A DNA stretch of 64,000 nucleotides from positions 27,839,208 through 27,903,207 of the forward strand of contig JARWKL010000009.1 in assembly GCA_029961685.1 (NCBI GenBank). Reading direction: 5' to 3'. Below the pieces are notes generated by a model, which made no database searches, was not told where the DNA came from, and was given only the letters and a program-made list of their open reading frames with translations. The translations under genes and the position numbers were made by a program. Each line of letters opens with the position of its first letter. The stretch's first letter is position 1. Source of the DNA: Aristolochia californica (taxonomy: Eukaryota > Streptophyta > Magnoliopsida > Piperales > Aristolochiaceae). Shown piece by piece: positions 12,171 through 21,893 of this stretch.

Positions 12171-12576
12171 AGTATTTTTAGGATTCCAAGGTCAAGATAT
12201 CTTCTTACTCTTGATCAATTGTCATGGCATGCTTTGATGCACTTGGAGGAGTAGCTTGGTTCATATTGAGATTAAGTTTCTTTTACTGAATTTTATGCAT
12301 ATGATTGAAGGCTGGAAGATGCTTGCTTTATGTCATATTCATGCATGAAACTTATATGATGTAGCTCTACACAAAACAACATACTACACATACCAATTGT
12401 ACGAAAGAAACACTCAATTTCCTTTCATTACTGCAAGCACCGATTCATAGCATGCTTTGTGCTTCTTGTTGCAGGATTCTCTTCAAAGATTGATCTTTAA
12501 AAAGTTAAGTTGATATATTCTTGAGTATTTGAAGGTGAGAAAAAAAATTGCATGAGCCATGTAAATTATGGGTTTG
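12171..12576 (+). other. Stretch without gene, presumed 5' leader of F1
   Basis: This is AT-rich sequence between the F1 primer site and the G1 insertion. No reading frame or domain is recognisable. A pyrimidine run ending TTGCAGG near 12474 resembles a splice acceptor but has no supporting exon. Confidence 0.4.
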
Positions 12577-13859
12577 TGTTGAAAAGCATATATGGAAGAG
12601 TCTTACAAGACTCTCATAGCATAAAGTCTCACAAACTCTCAATTAAATATGCTTTAGTTATATTGGGCTTCTATTTATGTTCATATGTTCTATTATTCTA
12701 GGACTTATCTTTAAGTGTTTAACTTTGGGTGTAATTGGGATAAGGGTGGTTTAATTGTAATTGGATTCTATTTGTTTTCTCTATTATAAATAGAGACTCA
12801 TTGTACTCAAATAAGAACAAGTTAGTGAATTATTTCTCTTTTTTTAGAAATCAACATGGTATTAGAGTGTGTTTTATGAGTTGACCCAGTCAACCCACAA
12901 AGATAATGTGATCATTTTCTGATTGATCATCTCTAGTAGTTTAAGTTTGCATTCTATCTTTTTCTTGTTTTCCTTTCCCAGTACCGGATTTTCTTGGTAT
13001 CTGAACCTCCATACCGAACTTTTACTATTTAAAATTATATTTTTAGGGAAATATATTGAGTCTACATTCCAGCACACATTTTTTTTAGCAATCAGAGTTT
13101 TCTACAAAGAGAAATTGATATTTGAAGTAGCAAAGGTTTGACTGCAAAAGCGGTTCCAATAGTATTAGAAAGCTTCAAATTGTGAGCCATTTTATACCAT
13201 CGATAATGATACTTTACATGGAAAATTATATGTCAAAATAAATACTTGTAGGTCTATTATTTTCTTACCTATCTAACCAATTCTGAATTTGAGTTTTCAA
13301 GAGAGAGATATCGATCTTGGAAGAGTCAATGGTCATGCTGGCCAACTAACAAAGAGTACATAGTTTGGCTAGACTAAAGCTTCAAAAATCTATTAAATTA
13401 TTTCTCTAAAAATAAATATATTTTATGAATAAAATTTTGAATTGGATTAAAGTTATCAAATTCTAGTTTTAGAAGGAGAAAATTTAATGTCAATTTGATC
13501 TATATTTATGGAGATATTTGCATTGGAGTCAGTAAGGCTCAAACTACAAAATGAAAAAAATCAAGAGGTCATAAAAGATTCAAGAAAGAAGTTTTTTATG
13601 TCAAATTAGGTATCAATTTAAAGCTCTTTGGAGTCTAGTTCTTTATCAATATTTTTTTTGTGATTCTGAGCTATTTTTTTTATCAATATTAGAAGTACCA
13701 AAGTAGTTCACTTCTATAAAAAATTATCTCCTTTTTTTTCCTATTTTCTCTCTTATTATCTCTCCATGCATTGACATGAATTGAGTTTCCTTTTCTCCTA
13801 AAATTCGAGTTTTTAGCCAAATTTATCTTCTAATTAGAGAGTTTTGGTTAGACTTCATC

Positions 13860-14214
13860 TGTTATGGTCCCGGATCTGACACATGGATTCATAGGAAAGA
13901 AGAAGAGAAAGATAAAAATCAAGTCAAAGGGAAACTTAAAAACCCTAGGTTCGTTAAGGAGAATGCACACCCTTGAGCTCGTTGAGGAGAACTCAAAACC
14001 CTATTTAACCTAAATCAATGCTTGTCTTTCTCATTACTCTTACCCCTTAAATAGGGTTCACCCTTACGAGGCTTAAGATAAAATATTAAAAAAATACCCC
14101 TATAAATAAAATATTCCAAAACTACCCCTATGGCCTATTAATTCTTTAATTGAAATAAAATAAAGTAAATTAAAGAAAAAAAATTAAAATAATAATTTTA
14201 TTGCGTACATAACA
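13860..14214 (-). repeat. 3' LTR of the gene-capturing element
   Basis: This is the 355-bp partner of 18018-18371. Both contain the TTCGTTAAGGAGAATG block and the TAAATAGGG/TAAATGGGG segment, and both end in ATAACA or TTAACA. Confidence 0.88.
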
Positions 14215-14219
14215 TTACA

Positions 14220-14466
14220 CCCCCTTGGAAGAAAGAGCTTGTCCTCAAGCTCGAAGGTAGGGTCTGCTTGCCCATGCCAATGTCTCCAGCTGTTCTCAAG
14301 TATCAACCGTGGTATCTGTGTCAGCCCTTTGGACTCCAAAATTGGAGCATCCCACCAAAGAAGCCATTTTTTTTTACACTGTGTCAACATTACATGCGGT
14401 AACACACCCCAATACGGTGAAGCACCACGAGATGGAATGCAAGAACGACTTCCTCAGACAGCGTGT
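14220..14466 (-). pseudogene. Gypsy pol C-terminal remnant
   Basis: The minus frame 14184-14405 ends in FELEDKLFLPRG just before the polypurine tract. The same residues (FELEDKLFLQGRQ) end the pol of the Gypsy element at 30127-33625, and this conserved end is typical of plant Gypsy pol. It shows that the chimera was built on a Gypsy backbone and kept its 3' end, including cis signals for plus-strand priming. Confidence 0.72.
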
Positions 14467-15090
14467 TCACCCCGAAATTGCAACAGGTTGATCAATCCCC
14501 TTACCCAATGTTTGGAGATTCACCATGACTGGTTCCAATCCAAGAGGAGCTTTGAAGGTTGTTTTGTACCAAATCATCATTTTGTTGATGGGCAGATTCT
14601 CATATTGCCATTTGTGTTCGAACACATCAGAGTGAAGCTGCTGCTCTTCTTCATCCACCCCAACCTTGTATGTCCACTTGCGCTTTGACAGATCTTTGAT
14701 AACTTTGCCATCAGAGACCAACTGGACTGGATCACCAGCATTGCGAGTCAAAAACATATCAAAAGCAGCATTGTAGTTGGCCAAGCCAACAGTGGCACTG
14801 AGCAGAGTCAAGTGATTTGTTTCTTGTGTAATGTGAATAGGAACCTTCAAAACAAAATTGACTTTTCCATACGCAGGCCCATACTGGTAGCCAACATATT
14901 TTCCATTTAAGAATGCATGAAAGACATGTCCACTGGAGTTCACCCTAAGTGTCACTTCCTTGTTGAAGATGGGATCGCTCTTTTCAATTTGAACAGTGAT
15001 CATGTACCAAAAGTAATCACTGGCATCTCCAGTGATAGTAATTTGATCCATGATATGAGAACCAGTCAAAACAATTGGCAGAAACTCGGC
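14467..15090 (-). pseudogene. Captured beta-galactosidase (GH35) C-terminal fragment
   Basis: A 200-residue open frame (ATG at 15069, stop at 14467) matches the post-catalytic beta-sandwich part of plant family-35 beta-galactosidases: DASDYFWYMI, TLRVNSSGHVFHAFLNG, HLTLLSATVGLANYNAAFD, then MIWYKTTFKAPLG and LQTLGKG. The N-terminal catalytic barrel with the two catalytic glutamates is absent, so there is no enzyme activity. Plant genes of this family have many introns, yet about 200 codons run here without one, which supports capture of spliced RNA. The frame breaks at the upstream joint near 15090. Confidence 0.88.
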
Positions 15091-15606
15091 ACAAGTTACC
15101 TTTTTTTGCTGTAAAGCTACTCGAATGGAATCCCTCTCCTGGGTGTTTTGGTTGACGTCTAACTATGCCCGGTTGATCTTTGCCCTAAGTTCATCATTAA
15201 CAAATCTTGGGAATCTAATGATGTAACTAAGTCCGCTTTTTATGGCTTCCATCTCAGCCTTTTGTGCATCCAAAGAAGCAGCAGTAGAATCCTCTTGAGG
15301 AGCCTAGTGGACCTCTTGAAGCCCTCCAACATCTTCAGAAATAAGTTTTGCATTGCCAATTCTATTGGTCAAGCTATCTTCATTTTCAATCACACTGGTA
15401 GTAGTACTGTCAAATTCCACCTTCACATCGTCAACAGGTGCAAGAGGCTTATACTCCCTGCTTTCCACACTATCTTTTTGAAATGTTGCCTCTGAACCAA
15501 AACCATCAACAAGGACAGTAAGCAAGCACTGAATTCTTTACACAAAAATTAACTCAGTTTCACATAAAGCTTGCATCGAAACTCTTTCAGCCTTTTTAAT
15601 ATATCT
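15090..15606 (-). pseudogene. Captured coiled-coil protein fragment, possibly proton-pump-interactor-like
   Basis: Minus-strand translation gives an acidic stretch (15304-15525, SREYKPLAPVDDVKVEFDS) followed, after a stop at about 15302, by LDAQKAEMEAIKSGLSYI and FPRFVNDELRAKINRA, then another stop and a charged segment with QERDSIRVALQQKK. The pattern (R-x-P-R-F, L-R-x-K-I, R-D-S-I-R) recalls a plant family of long coiled-coil proteins related to proton pump interactor. I recall this only loosely. At least two in-frame stops break it. Junctions to the neighbouring fragments are near 15606 and 15090. Confidence 0.5.
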
Positions 15607-16269
15607 GCTAGTGACTTCCATCAGATCTGTACTTTCTTCCCACTCTATCCCCTTAGATGTCAGGAATTCCTTGATATCGTCCTTCATTTTCACTACCTCA
15701 AGAGCCACAAAGTAGAATTTCACATCTTGGTACTTCCCGAGTACATAAGCTAAGGAGAGAACAGTCCTGGCATTTGCCTGATCTCCCCCTAAGGCAACAC
15801 TAATGCCATCCACTTGGCCTATCTCTCTTTCGAATGTATACACATCCAACTGAGCCTGTGTAGGGTGCTGGCCTAGACCATCCCTACCAATAATAACAGG
15901 AATAACTGTTGTTGATACAGCTCTTCTGGCAGCACCACTTTCCCAGTGCCTCATGACAATTATATCAGAGTATCCTTCAACAGTTCTTATGGTATCATCA
16001 AGTGTTTCCCCTTTTTCTGCAGAAGAAAATTCTCTTGCATTGTCTGTCATCAAAACTTCTCCACCCAACCTTTTCATGGCCGACTCCAATGACAACCGGG
16101 TCCTAGTTGAAGGCTCATAAAAGAGAATGGCCATGAGATAACCCCTCAAAATTTTACACTTCGAAGAATTTTCCTCTAGCTTTTCCATTTACCACGTCAC
16201 TTCAAATATTGCATTGAGAATATCTCTATCAAATTTTTGAGCCTCGATTACCTCATCTAGTTGAAATTT
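15607..16269 (-). pseudogene. Captured aspartate carbamoyltransferase fragment
   Basis: This matches plant aspartate carbamoyltransferase, the first committed step of plastid pyrimidine synthesis. It begins at KFQLDEVIEAQKFDRDIL (end of the frame 16189-17085), crosses a single in-frame TAA at about 16189, and continues in the frame 15538-16188. Carbamoyl-phosphate loop residues (FYEPSTRTRL) and the HPTQ motif are kept. Some conserved residues have changed, for example GGDQANARTV in place of the usual GD-LANGRTV, and the aspartate-binding C-terminal domain is missing. About 220 codons run without an intron. Confidence 0.9.
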
Positions 16270-16461
16270 TTGTCCCACAGAATGAGTTGTAATTCCAGAA
16301 CCTGAGGAAAAGCTTTGAATTCCTTGACCAAGTGACATTCTTTCAATTTGTTCTTCCATCCAGTCCATACATGGCAAACTTCGTTGGTGTGATGAAAATG
16401 GACTTCTATATAGAAATTTATGATCCAAAAAATGTTTAGATAGAAATCTTGCATAACTATA

Positions 16462-16950
16462 CGAAGTAATTATACCAAACGCAGAAAACAATTCTTTCAG
16501 CTTCTCATCATCTATGCTGTCATCCAGATTCTTCAAGTACAAGTTCACCCTTTGGTACTTGTCTATTGTCTCCTTATTATTCTTCTCAAACTGTCCCTTC
16601 AATTTCATCTCCCTTTCTAATTTCTTCTGGGCCTTCCCAACATTCCACTCCTTGTCATTAATTTTTTTCCCATTACGCTCCTCAATAACTAGAGCAACAT
16701 CTTCTGCATTATCAAAGTTAACAATTCCAAAACATTTGGATTTCCCATCTCCTTCTCTCATTACTACAACGCTTGTAATGTTTCCATACTTGCCAAATAT
16801 TTTCTTCAAATATTCATCAGTTGTTGATTCTGACATATTCTTGCCATAAACATTATTAAATTTTGTCTTGTTTACAGAAGTCTCTCGCTCCTGTTTATGA
16901 ATGATTGGACCAACAAAAACGTGTTTATCATTCAGGAGCATCCCATTAAG
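16462..16950 (-). pseudogene. Captured poly(A)-binding protein fragment (end of RRM2, RRM3, start of RRM4)
   Basis: Within the 298-codon frame 16189-17085, residues 46-208 match cytoplasmic poly(A)-binding proteins: VLNGMLLNDK (end of RRM2), a complete RRM3 with RNP1-like KSKCFGIVNF, the linker KAQKKLEREMKLKG, then NLYLKNLDDSIDDEKLKELF of RRM4. The match stops inside RRM4, and 64 residues of unassigned sequence lead into the carbamoyltransferase part in the same open frame, giving a fused ORF. The first 45 residues are not recognised. RRM1, the rest of RRM4 and the MLLE domain are absent. Confidence 0.9.
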
Positions 16951-17225
16951 CACGAACAGATACGGGACATGCACACTGCTACTGGTCTCGTCAATAGAAA
17001 AATTAAGCAGCCTCATATTTTCAATTGGACAATGCACATACATACAGATACTGTGAGCATCAACAGAAAAACAAAGCCCCCCCAAAAAAAATTCTGAGAC
17101 ACTTCATCAAACGGCTGAATGAATTTTTCTATCTTTTTGAAATATTGAATGCAAAATTGAGGTTTCCGATACTTACCCCAAAAATTTTGGAAATTGGGTT
17201 CTCTCTGTTTTGCCGATAAGTAGAT

Positions 17226-17690
17226 TCAGAGTGACAGTTGGTGTCTGGAAGTCAAATCCAGCCGGAATTTTGTCCGATGGAGTCTCCTCTTTCTTTGGTG
17301 GCGAACAAGAGGACATCTTGGTTTCTCTTCTTGGAGATTTTCCATCTCATGGGCTGAGAGGCTTTCTGGTTCCCCTTTCTCTGGTCGCCCTTTCTCCCTT
17401 TTTCTCCTCGCCATACCGACTGTAGGAATGACGGACCTCGATGGAAAGGCGTTGCGGTTAGTTGCCCGCTGGGCTTTTTCGACGACGAACAACACCCCTT
17501 TGGGGCTTCTTCGCTTGGAAATTTTCCTAGATGGAGGTGTCTCAGATTTTTTTGCATTGCCTGTGAAGATGTATGTCTTCTCGTGAGAAAGGGGTTTGGA
17601 ATGCCCCTCCGATTTCCAAAAATTGGAGTCCCCGCTGTCTGATTTTGGAAGTTTTGATGCCGATTTTGGATTTGATGTCTTAGACTCCAA
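17226..17690 (-). other. Unrecognised basic ORF in the 5' part of the gene-capturing element
   Basis: A 154-residue frame rich in Lys, Arg, Ser and Pro (for example KKSETPPSRKISKRRSPKG). It could be decayed gag or a further captured fragment; no domain is recognised. Antisense ORFs exist over the same stretch. Confidence 0.35.
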
Positions 17691-17755
17691 TTTCTGATGT
17701 GCAGGGTCTATGCTGTTCGGCTTTGGATTTTCCTGCGCGGAAATTGGTATTTTTC

Positions 17756-17994
17756 CTACCCTTGGCCTTTTTGCCCGTCTGAGACAACATCTGCTGCCTC
17801 TTGTTCAGTGCTTATTTCATGCTCGAGGGATTTAGGTCGTATGACCTTCTTTTTTGCGGCATCGAGATCCCTCTTCAATCCAGAAATTTGCATTGATCTT
17901 CTACGCATTCCCTCTCTTCTATAAGTCCTGCACATATTTGTTCCAATAAATCGAGCATGGCAATCCATTTTTCTTGGGACGAAGAATCGTTCAT
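17756..17994 (-). pseudogene. Gag-like N-terminal remnant after the PBS
   Basis: The first ATG after the PBS (17994) opens a 38-codon frame beginning MNDSSSQEKWIAMLDLLEQI and ending in a stop. A frameshifted continuation gives a Lys/Asp/Glu-rich helix (ISGLKRDLDAAKKKVIRPKS). Its position directly behind the primer site and the leading helix suggest the start of Gypsy gag, but similarity is weak. Confidence 0.45.
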
Positions 17995-18003
17995 TGTGTT
18001 CCC

Positions 18004-18015
18004 GCTCTAATACCA
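18004..18015 (-). promoter_or_regulatory. Primer-binding site of the gene-capturing element
   Basis: The minus strand reads TGGTATTAGAGC, one mismatch from the initiator-Met tRNA complement, two bases inside the 5' LTR. It fixes the element's orientation as minus. Confidence 0.85.
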
Positions 18016-18017
18016 GT

Positions 18018-18371
18018 TGTTATGGTCTCAGATCTGATAAATGGATTCATAGGGAAGAAGAAGAGAAAGATGAAAATCAAGCCAAAGGGAAGCTTGAAAA
18101 CTGTAGGTTCGTTAAGGAGAATGTACACCCCTGAGCTTGTTGAGGAGAACTCAAAAATCTGTTTAACCGAAAGCAAAGCTTGTCTTTCTCATTACTCTTA
18201 CGCCTTAAATGGGGTTCACCCTTACAAGGCTTAAGATAAAATATTATAAAAATACCCCTATAAATAAAATATTCCAAAAATACACCTATGGCCGGTTAAT
18301 TCTTTAACTGAAATAAAATAAAGTAAATTAAAGAAAAAAATTAAAATAATAATGTTATTGTGTGCTTAACA
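18018..18371 (-). repeat. 5' LTR of the gene-capturing element
   Basis: This is the 354-bp copy of the 13860-14214 repeat. On the minus strand it starts TGTTAAGCAC and ends CCATAACA. Confidence 0.88.
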
Positions 18372-19186
18372 TAATCACTCCATGATGTGCTCATCAAGGT
18401 ATGCAATATCTTGCTTCAATGTTGTTTTCAAGTTTTGCTCTTTTGTTATTTGGTTGTGTATCTTCCACATAGTTAATCTAGAAAAACGGTAGTCACCCTA
18501 AAAAAATTTATATTTGGTCAAATTTATTAACTTCTATCGTTACAGTCTCATCTTTTTTTATTTTTTTTAAAAAAGAGGTCCCTTTGGAAGTATGAGTTTG
18601 CATAGTCGACTCCTTCCGGTTAAAGGTGTTTTCCTCGAGTATTTTTTAGTTTATCATGTTGTGTTTTTATCACTTTAGAGTAATGCCTAGACCCACTACC
18701 TAAAAAGTATATGAGTGTGCCCAACATCCAAATTGAGTCAAATCTTTTATTCTTCACCCAAGAGGTGATTTGTGTTTGATCTACATTTAAAAAATGAGTA
18801 GTTTCTTTGTTAAGCCTTAAAGGTTGGGCCATTTTTTTGTCTTTAAAATTGAGCGGAGTGGTTTTAAAATTATGACTATTTTGACTGGTGTATGGAGCTT
18901 GTTGTAAGGCTTGGAGTGATTTATTTCTCAAACATTGTGTTTTATTCAAGTTGAGCCTCTATGTCCTTTTTATCCTCAGCTTGAGGGGGAGAAGTAAAAG
19001 AAGAAGTACAAGAAAGAGGTGTGGTAATTTTTATGTGACCAAAATATTCAACAAAAGGGGAGAACAAATGATGAAGATTTAGCATCTATGAAAAATTTCT
19101 TGCCAATGAAGGTTGAAGACCAAGATTAAAGATCTAGAATCCTTTTCATTGCAAGTTAAAGTTATAAAATCCATCTTGAGGGGGAG
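18372..19186 (+). other. 3' interior of element G1, no coding sequence
   Basis: The sequence resembles the E1 interior at about 9940-10670 (shared CCACTACCTAAAAAGTATA and the phrase around GGTTGGGCTATGT/GGTTGGGCCAT). It ends at a polypurine tract. No domain is visible. Confidence 0.6.
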
Positions 19187-19523
19187 TATTGAAGAGCATA
19201 TATGGAAGAGTCTTGTATGACTATCATTACAAGAAGTCTCACAGAGTCAAAATTATTATGGTGGAGTCTCATAGGAGTCTCACAGAATGAGTCTCATAGA
19301 AGAGTCTTTGTTAAAGGTGTTTTAGTTGTGTTAGTCTTTTATTATGTTTAGATGTTCAATTATTTTTGAACTTATCTTTTAGTGTTTAACTTTGGGTGTA
19401 ACTAGGATAAGGGTAGTTTAATTGTAATTGGATTCTGCTTGTTTCCTTTATTATAAATAGAGGCTCATTGTACTCAAATTACAATAAGTCATTGAAATAT
19501 TTCTCTTTTCTAGAAATTCAACA

Positions 19524-20231
19524 GTTTTATGCTACATACCAGAAGTTCAACAATATATATCTATTGAAATGCTACTTGATTTCATTTTCTGCTGCCTTTA
19601 TCAAGCTTGTTTATGGCTTACCTTTTATAATACAACAACCTCTAATTGTTTCTTGAACTTCCGAGACTCATAACAAGTTGAACAAAGAAGTAAAATTTGT
19701 GAGCAAGCCAGGTACTCATGGAGAAGAAAACCAGTCCTCACGTCAATCTTTTTTTGAAAGACTTCCTGTAATTCCAGCCAAAGTTTTTGGATATTACTAT
19801 TCCTAAAGTTTCTTTGTTAAGAAGGATCCTTATTTGAGGAAAATTTCCACAAAACAGAGGAAAAAAAGGAAGGCAATAGCCTCATATGCTTATGCATGTT
19901 GTTTGCACTTGCAAAAAAGGAAACTTGCCTAATTTAGGCAAGCTTGTTTAAGAAAGTTGCTGTCATTAGAAGTTGTTATTTATTTGATATCCACGTGAGC
20001 TTCCTCCTTGATGATTAAGGACTGTTTGAAGATTTCTTAGGACTGAAATTACAGTCCAATTCACGTAACTATTTGTTGTCCTGAATTCTGTTATTTCATG
20101 TGGTTTGAATCCTGCATGCATACTTAACTTGTATTTGCCATGACCAGCACAAGGACAACACCTTCATGTCTGATTTTAGTGCTTTGAGATTCCCATAACA
20201 GTGTTCTTTTCACCCTTTATAAGAGCAAAGA
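19524..20231 (+). other. Stretch without recognisable gene between G1 and the F1 gag
   Basis: AT-rich and not obviously similar to other parts of the window. One short frame near 19740-19860 reads SFFERLPVIPAKVFGYYYS before a stop, followed by a basic stretch. It could be decayed host exon or leader sequence; unassigned. Confidence 0.4.
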
Positions 20232-21156
20232 GTGCTATTAGTACTTGATTATTTGGTTGGTAAGAGTGATTTACTTAAAATCACCACAATTCCTTTGAAA
20301 GGATTATTGAACTATCTAAATTGGTCTCAATCCGTTAGGTGTTTTCTTATTCCTCAAGATTTATTGGGTCACTTGACTAAGTCACCTCCACTTGTGGACG
20401 AGGATGATAGTATATACACCAAATGGCTTAAAGAGGATACACATGTTATTAGTTGGTTGATTAACGGTATGGAAGAAAGTGTTGCAAATAATATCATTCA
20501 TCTTGAGATAGATAAACAAGTTTGGGACTCATGTGAAAAGTAAGATTCTAGTGTTGATAGCTTGCAAAAATTATATGATGCTTTTTAAACAATGTATAAA
20601 CAGGGGGAGAAGTTGCATGATTACCTTGCCCGATTGTGAGGACTCTTTCAAGAAAGGAAAATTGCTCAACCCTATTCCACTGATATAGTGGTTCAAGAAA
20701 AAAACAATGGGAAGCATTAGTTGTCTTGCTAATATCAAACATACCTTAAGATCGCTAAAAATAAAATTCTTAGCTCAACTACTCTTCCCTCTTTTGATGA
20801 TATTATCGGTGACATTGATACGTATCCCGGTTCCATCCTCCACCTCATAAATCGATGTTTCATCTATTATGTACTTTAATAATAGGGATGAAATTGAAGT
20901 AATAGAGGACAAGGAAGAAATACTATAGGTGGTCGTGGAAGAGGTGGAAGGTCTGGACAAAACTCTTCAAGACCTGAAAATTCAGAGTTGTACATACGTT
21001 GGGGGTTTAAATCACTTGGTTAATACATGTTGGAAAATCCATGGCAAACTAGATTGGGTCACAACAAATCAGGTCTCTGCAAATAATGGAGACAAGAATA
21101 AAGTTAAACTTGAGACTCATAAAGGCAAGAAGACTGCATCCAAAAAAAGATTTTGA
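20232..21156 (+). pseudogene. gag: Copia gag, element F1
   Basis: The frame 20232-20543 shows the Copia gag N-terminal pattern: PLKGLLNYLNWSQSVRCFL, a GHLTKSPP stretch, then YTKWLKEDTHVISWLING and DKQVWDSCEK. After a stop the protein continues in decayed form (LQKLYDAF, LHDYLARL), then 20929-21156 carries a degenerate zinc knuckle, CTYVGGLNHLVNTCWKIHG, in which the second Cys is lost. Several stops and a frame change make it inactive. A sibling copy is at 62478-63260. Confidence 0.85.
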
Positions 21157-21189
21157 ATTACTTCAACGATTAAAAAATATGATGGTACC

Positions 21190-21500
21190 TACCCCCAACA
21201 AGGCCTCTACCACTATTGCAAACTACTATAATAGGTATGGTCTCTGCAACTTGACCTTCTTCATCTCGGATCATTGATTTTGAGGCCTCCAAGCATCTGA
21301 CAGGTAATGGTAATCTTTTGAGCTCTATATCTCCTTGTATGACTAATAATTTTTTCACTATAGTATACGGATCCCAAACCAAGGTATATGGGGTGGGGTC
21401 CACATTTGCTACACCTACACTTTACCTGCAAGATGTTCATTTTTTTCTCTAGTTTCCTTTAAATCTCTTGTTAGTAAGTTAGCAAACTAAATAATTTAAC
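21190..21500 (+). pseudogene. Copia protease remnant, element F1
   Basis: Translation around 21267-21460 gives IIDFEASKHLTGNGNLLSS and YGSQTKVYGVGS, then a serine/leucine-rich stretch (FPLNLLLVS). This is the usual Copia aspartic-protease region, whose active site is normally D-S/T-G; here it reads D-F-E, so it is inactive. The same residues recur at 63446-63565. Confidence 0.75.
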
Positions 21501-21506
21501 TATTCT

Positions 21507-21888
21507 TGTTGGAAGATGGGCCCTAGCCCACACGACCAAGGAGGGCCCAAATGTCCAAGTGTGTGAAAGATGGACTCAAGCCCACAAGACCAAGGAAGGT
21601 CCACACATCCAAGAGAGGTGGAAGATGGGCTCAATCCCATAGACCAAGGAGAAGGCCCACCAAAGGCCCACATACTGGTGACATGATGGTAAATAAAGAG
21701 TTATCTCATAAAGATGGAATTGATGTAATTAGTTATAGTTTTCGAGTGTAATCGTAGTCATCTATAAATTGAGCTCAAGGGGAGGGTTAGGGTACAAGTC
21801 CATAACCCTTTTCTTCCTCTTGTTTTCTCCCAATATGTCGTCTCTCCTTTTCTTCATGAACTAATCCATAGAGTCCTGATAATAAAAA
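21507..21888 (+). mobile_element. Solo LTR, D family
   Basis: It begins TGTTGGAAGATGGGCCC, runs through a D-type LTR (CCCACACGACCAAGGA, TATAAATTGAGCTCAAGG) and ends in a decayed GATAATAAAAA. A perfect duplication ATTCT flanks it (21502-21506 and 21889-21893). It interrupts the F1 protease/pre-integrase region. Confidence 0.88.
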
Positions 21889-21893
21889 ATTCT

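Larger units (their letters stand above)
13860..18371 (-). mobile_element. Gene-capturing Gypsy-derived LTR retrotransposon (chimera of several host gene fragments)
   Basis: Direct repeats 13860-14214 and 18018-18371 are LTRs (TGTTATGG ... TAACA as written on plus). On the minus strand the 5' LTR is the right one. It is followed after 2 bases by the PBS TGGTATTAGAGC (18015-18004), and the left LTR is preceded by the polypurine tract AAGGGGGTG (14215-14230). Flanking pentamers TCATC and TAATC differ at one base. Reading in element sense: gag-like remnant, unknown segment, poly(A)-binding protein fragment, aspartate carbamoyltransferase fragment, coiled-coil protein fragment, beta-galactosidase C-terminus, then a Gypsy pol tail with LEDKLFLPRG. 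All captured fragments lie in element orientation and appear intronless, as expected for capture through RNA. By eye the LTRs differ at roughly one base in ten over their first 130 bases, so the insertion is old. Confidence 0.88.
12577..19523 (+). mobile_element. Element G1: non-autonomous LTR retrotransposon carrying a nested gene-capturing element
   Basis: LTRs are 12577-12856 (TGTTGAAAAGCATATATGGA ... AGAAATCAACA) and 19187-19523 (start decayed to TATTGAAGAGC). The flanks GTTTG (12572-12576) and GTTTT (19524-19528) differ at one base and are read as a decayed TSD. The PBS TGGTATTAGAGT is at 12857-12868 and the polypurine tract TCTTGAGGGGGAG ends at 19186. The interior (12869-13859 and 18372-19186) has no coding signature, and its 3' part resembles the E1 interior. 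The 3' LTR carries an extra internal stretch with repeated GAGTCTCATAG-like words. Confidence 0.82.

Noticed and set aside
12360..12540. Possible host exon behind a splice-acceptor-like TTGCAGG
   Set aside because: The downstream frame is short with stops, and the region is explained as leader of element F1.
14239..14688. Plus-strand ORF of 149 codons
   Set aside because: It lies antisense to the captured beta-galactosidase fragment and has no family resemblance; it is a shadow frame.
16514..16849. Plus-strand ORF of 111 codons, hydrophobic
   Set aside because: It is the complement of the poly(A)-binding protein RRM3 coding strand.
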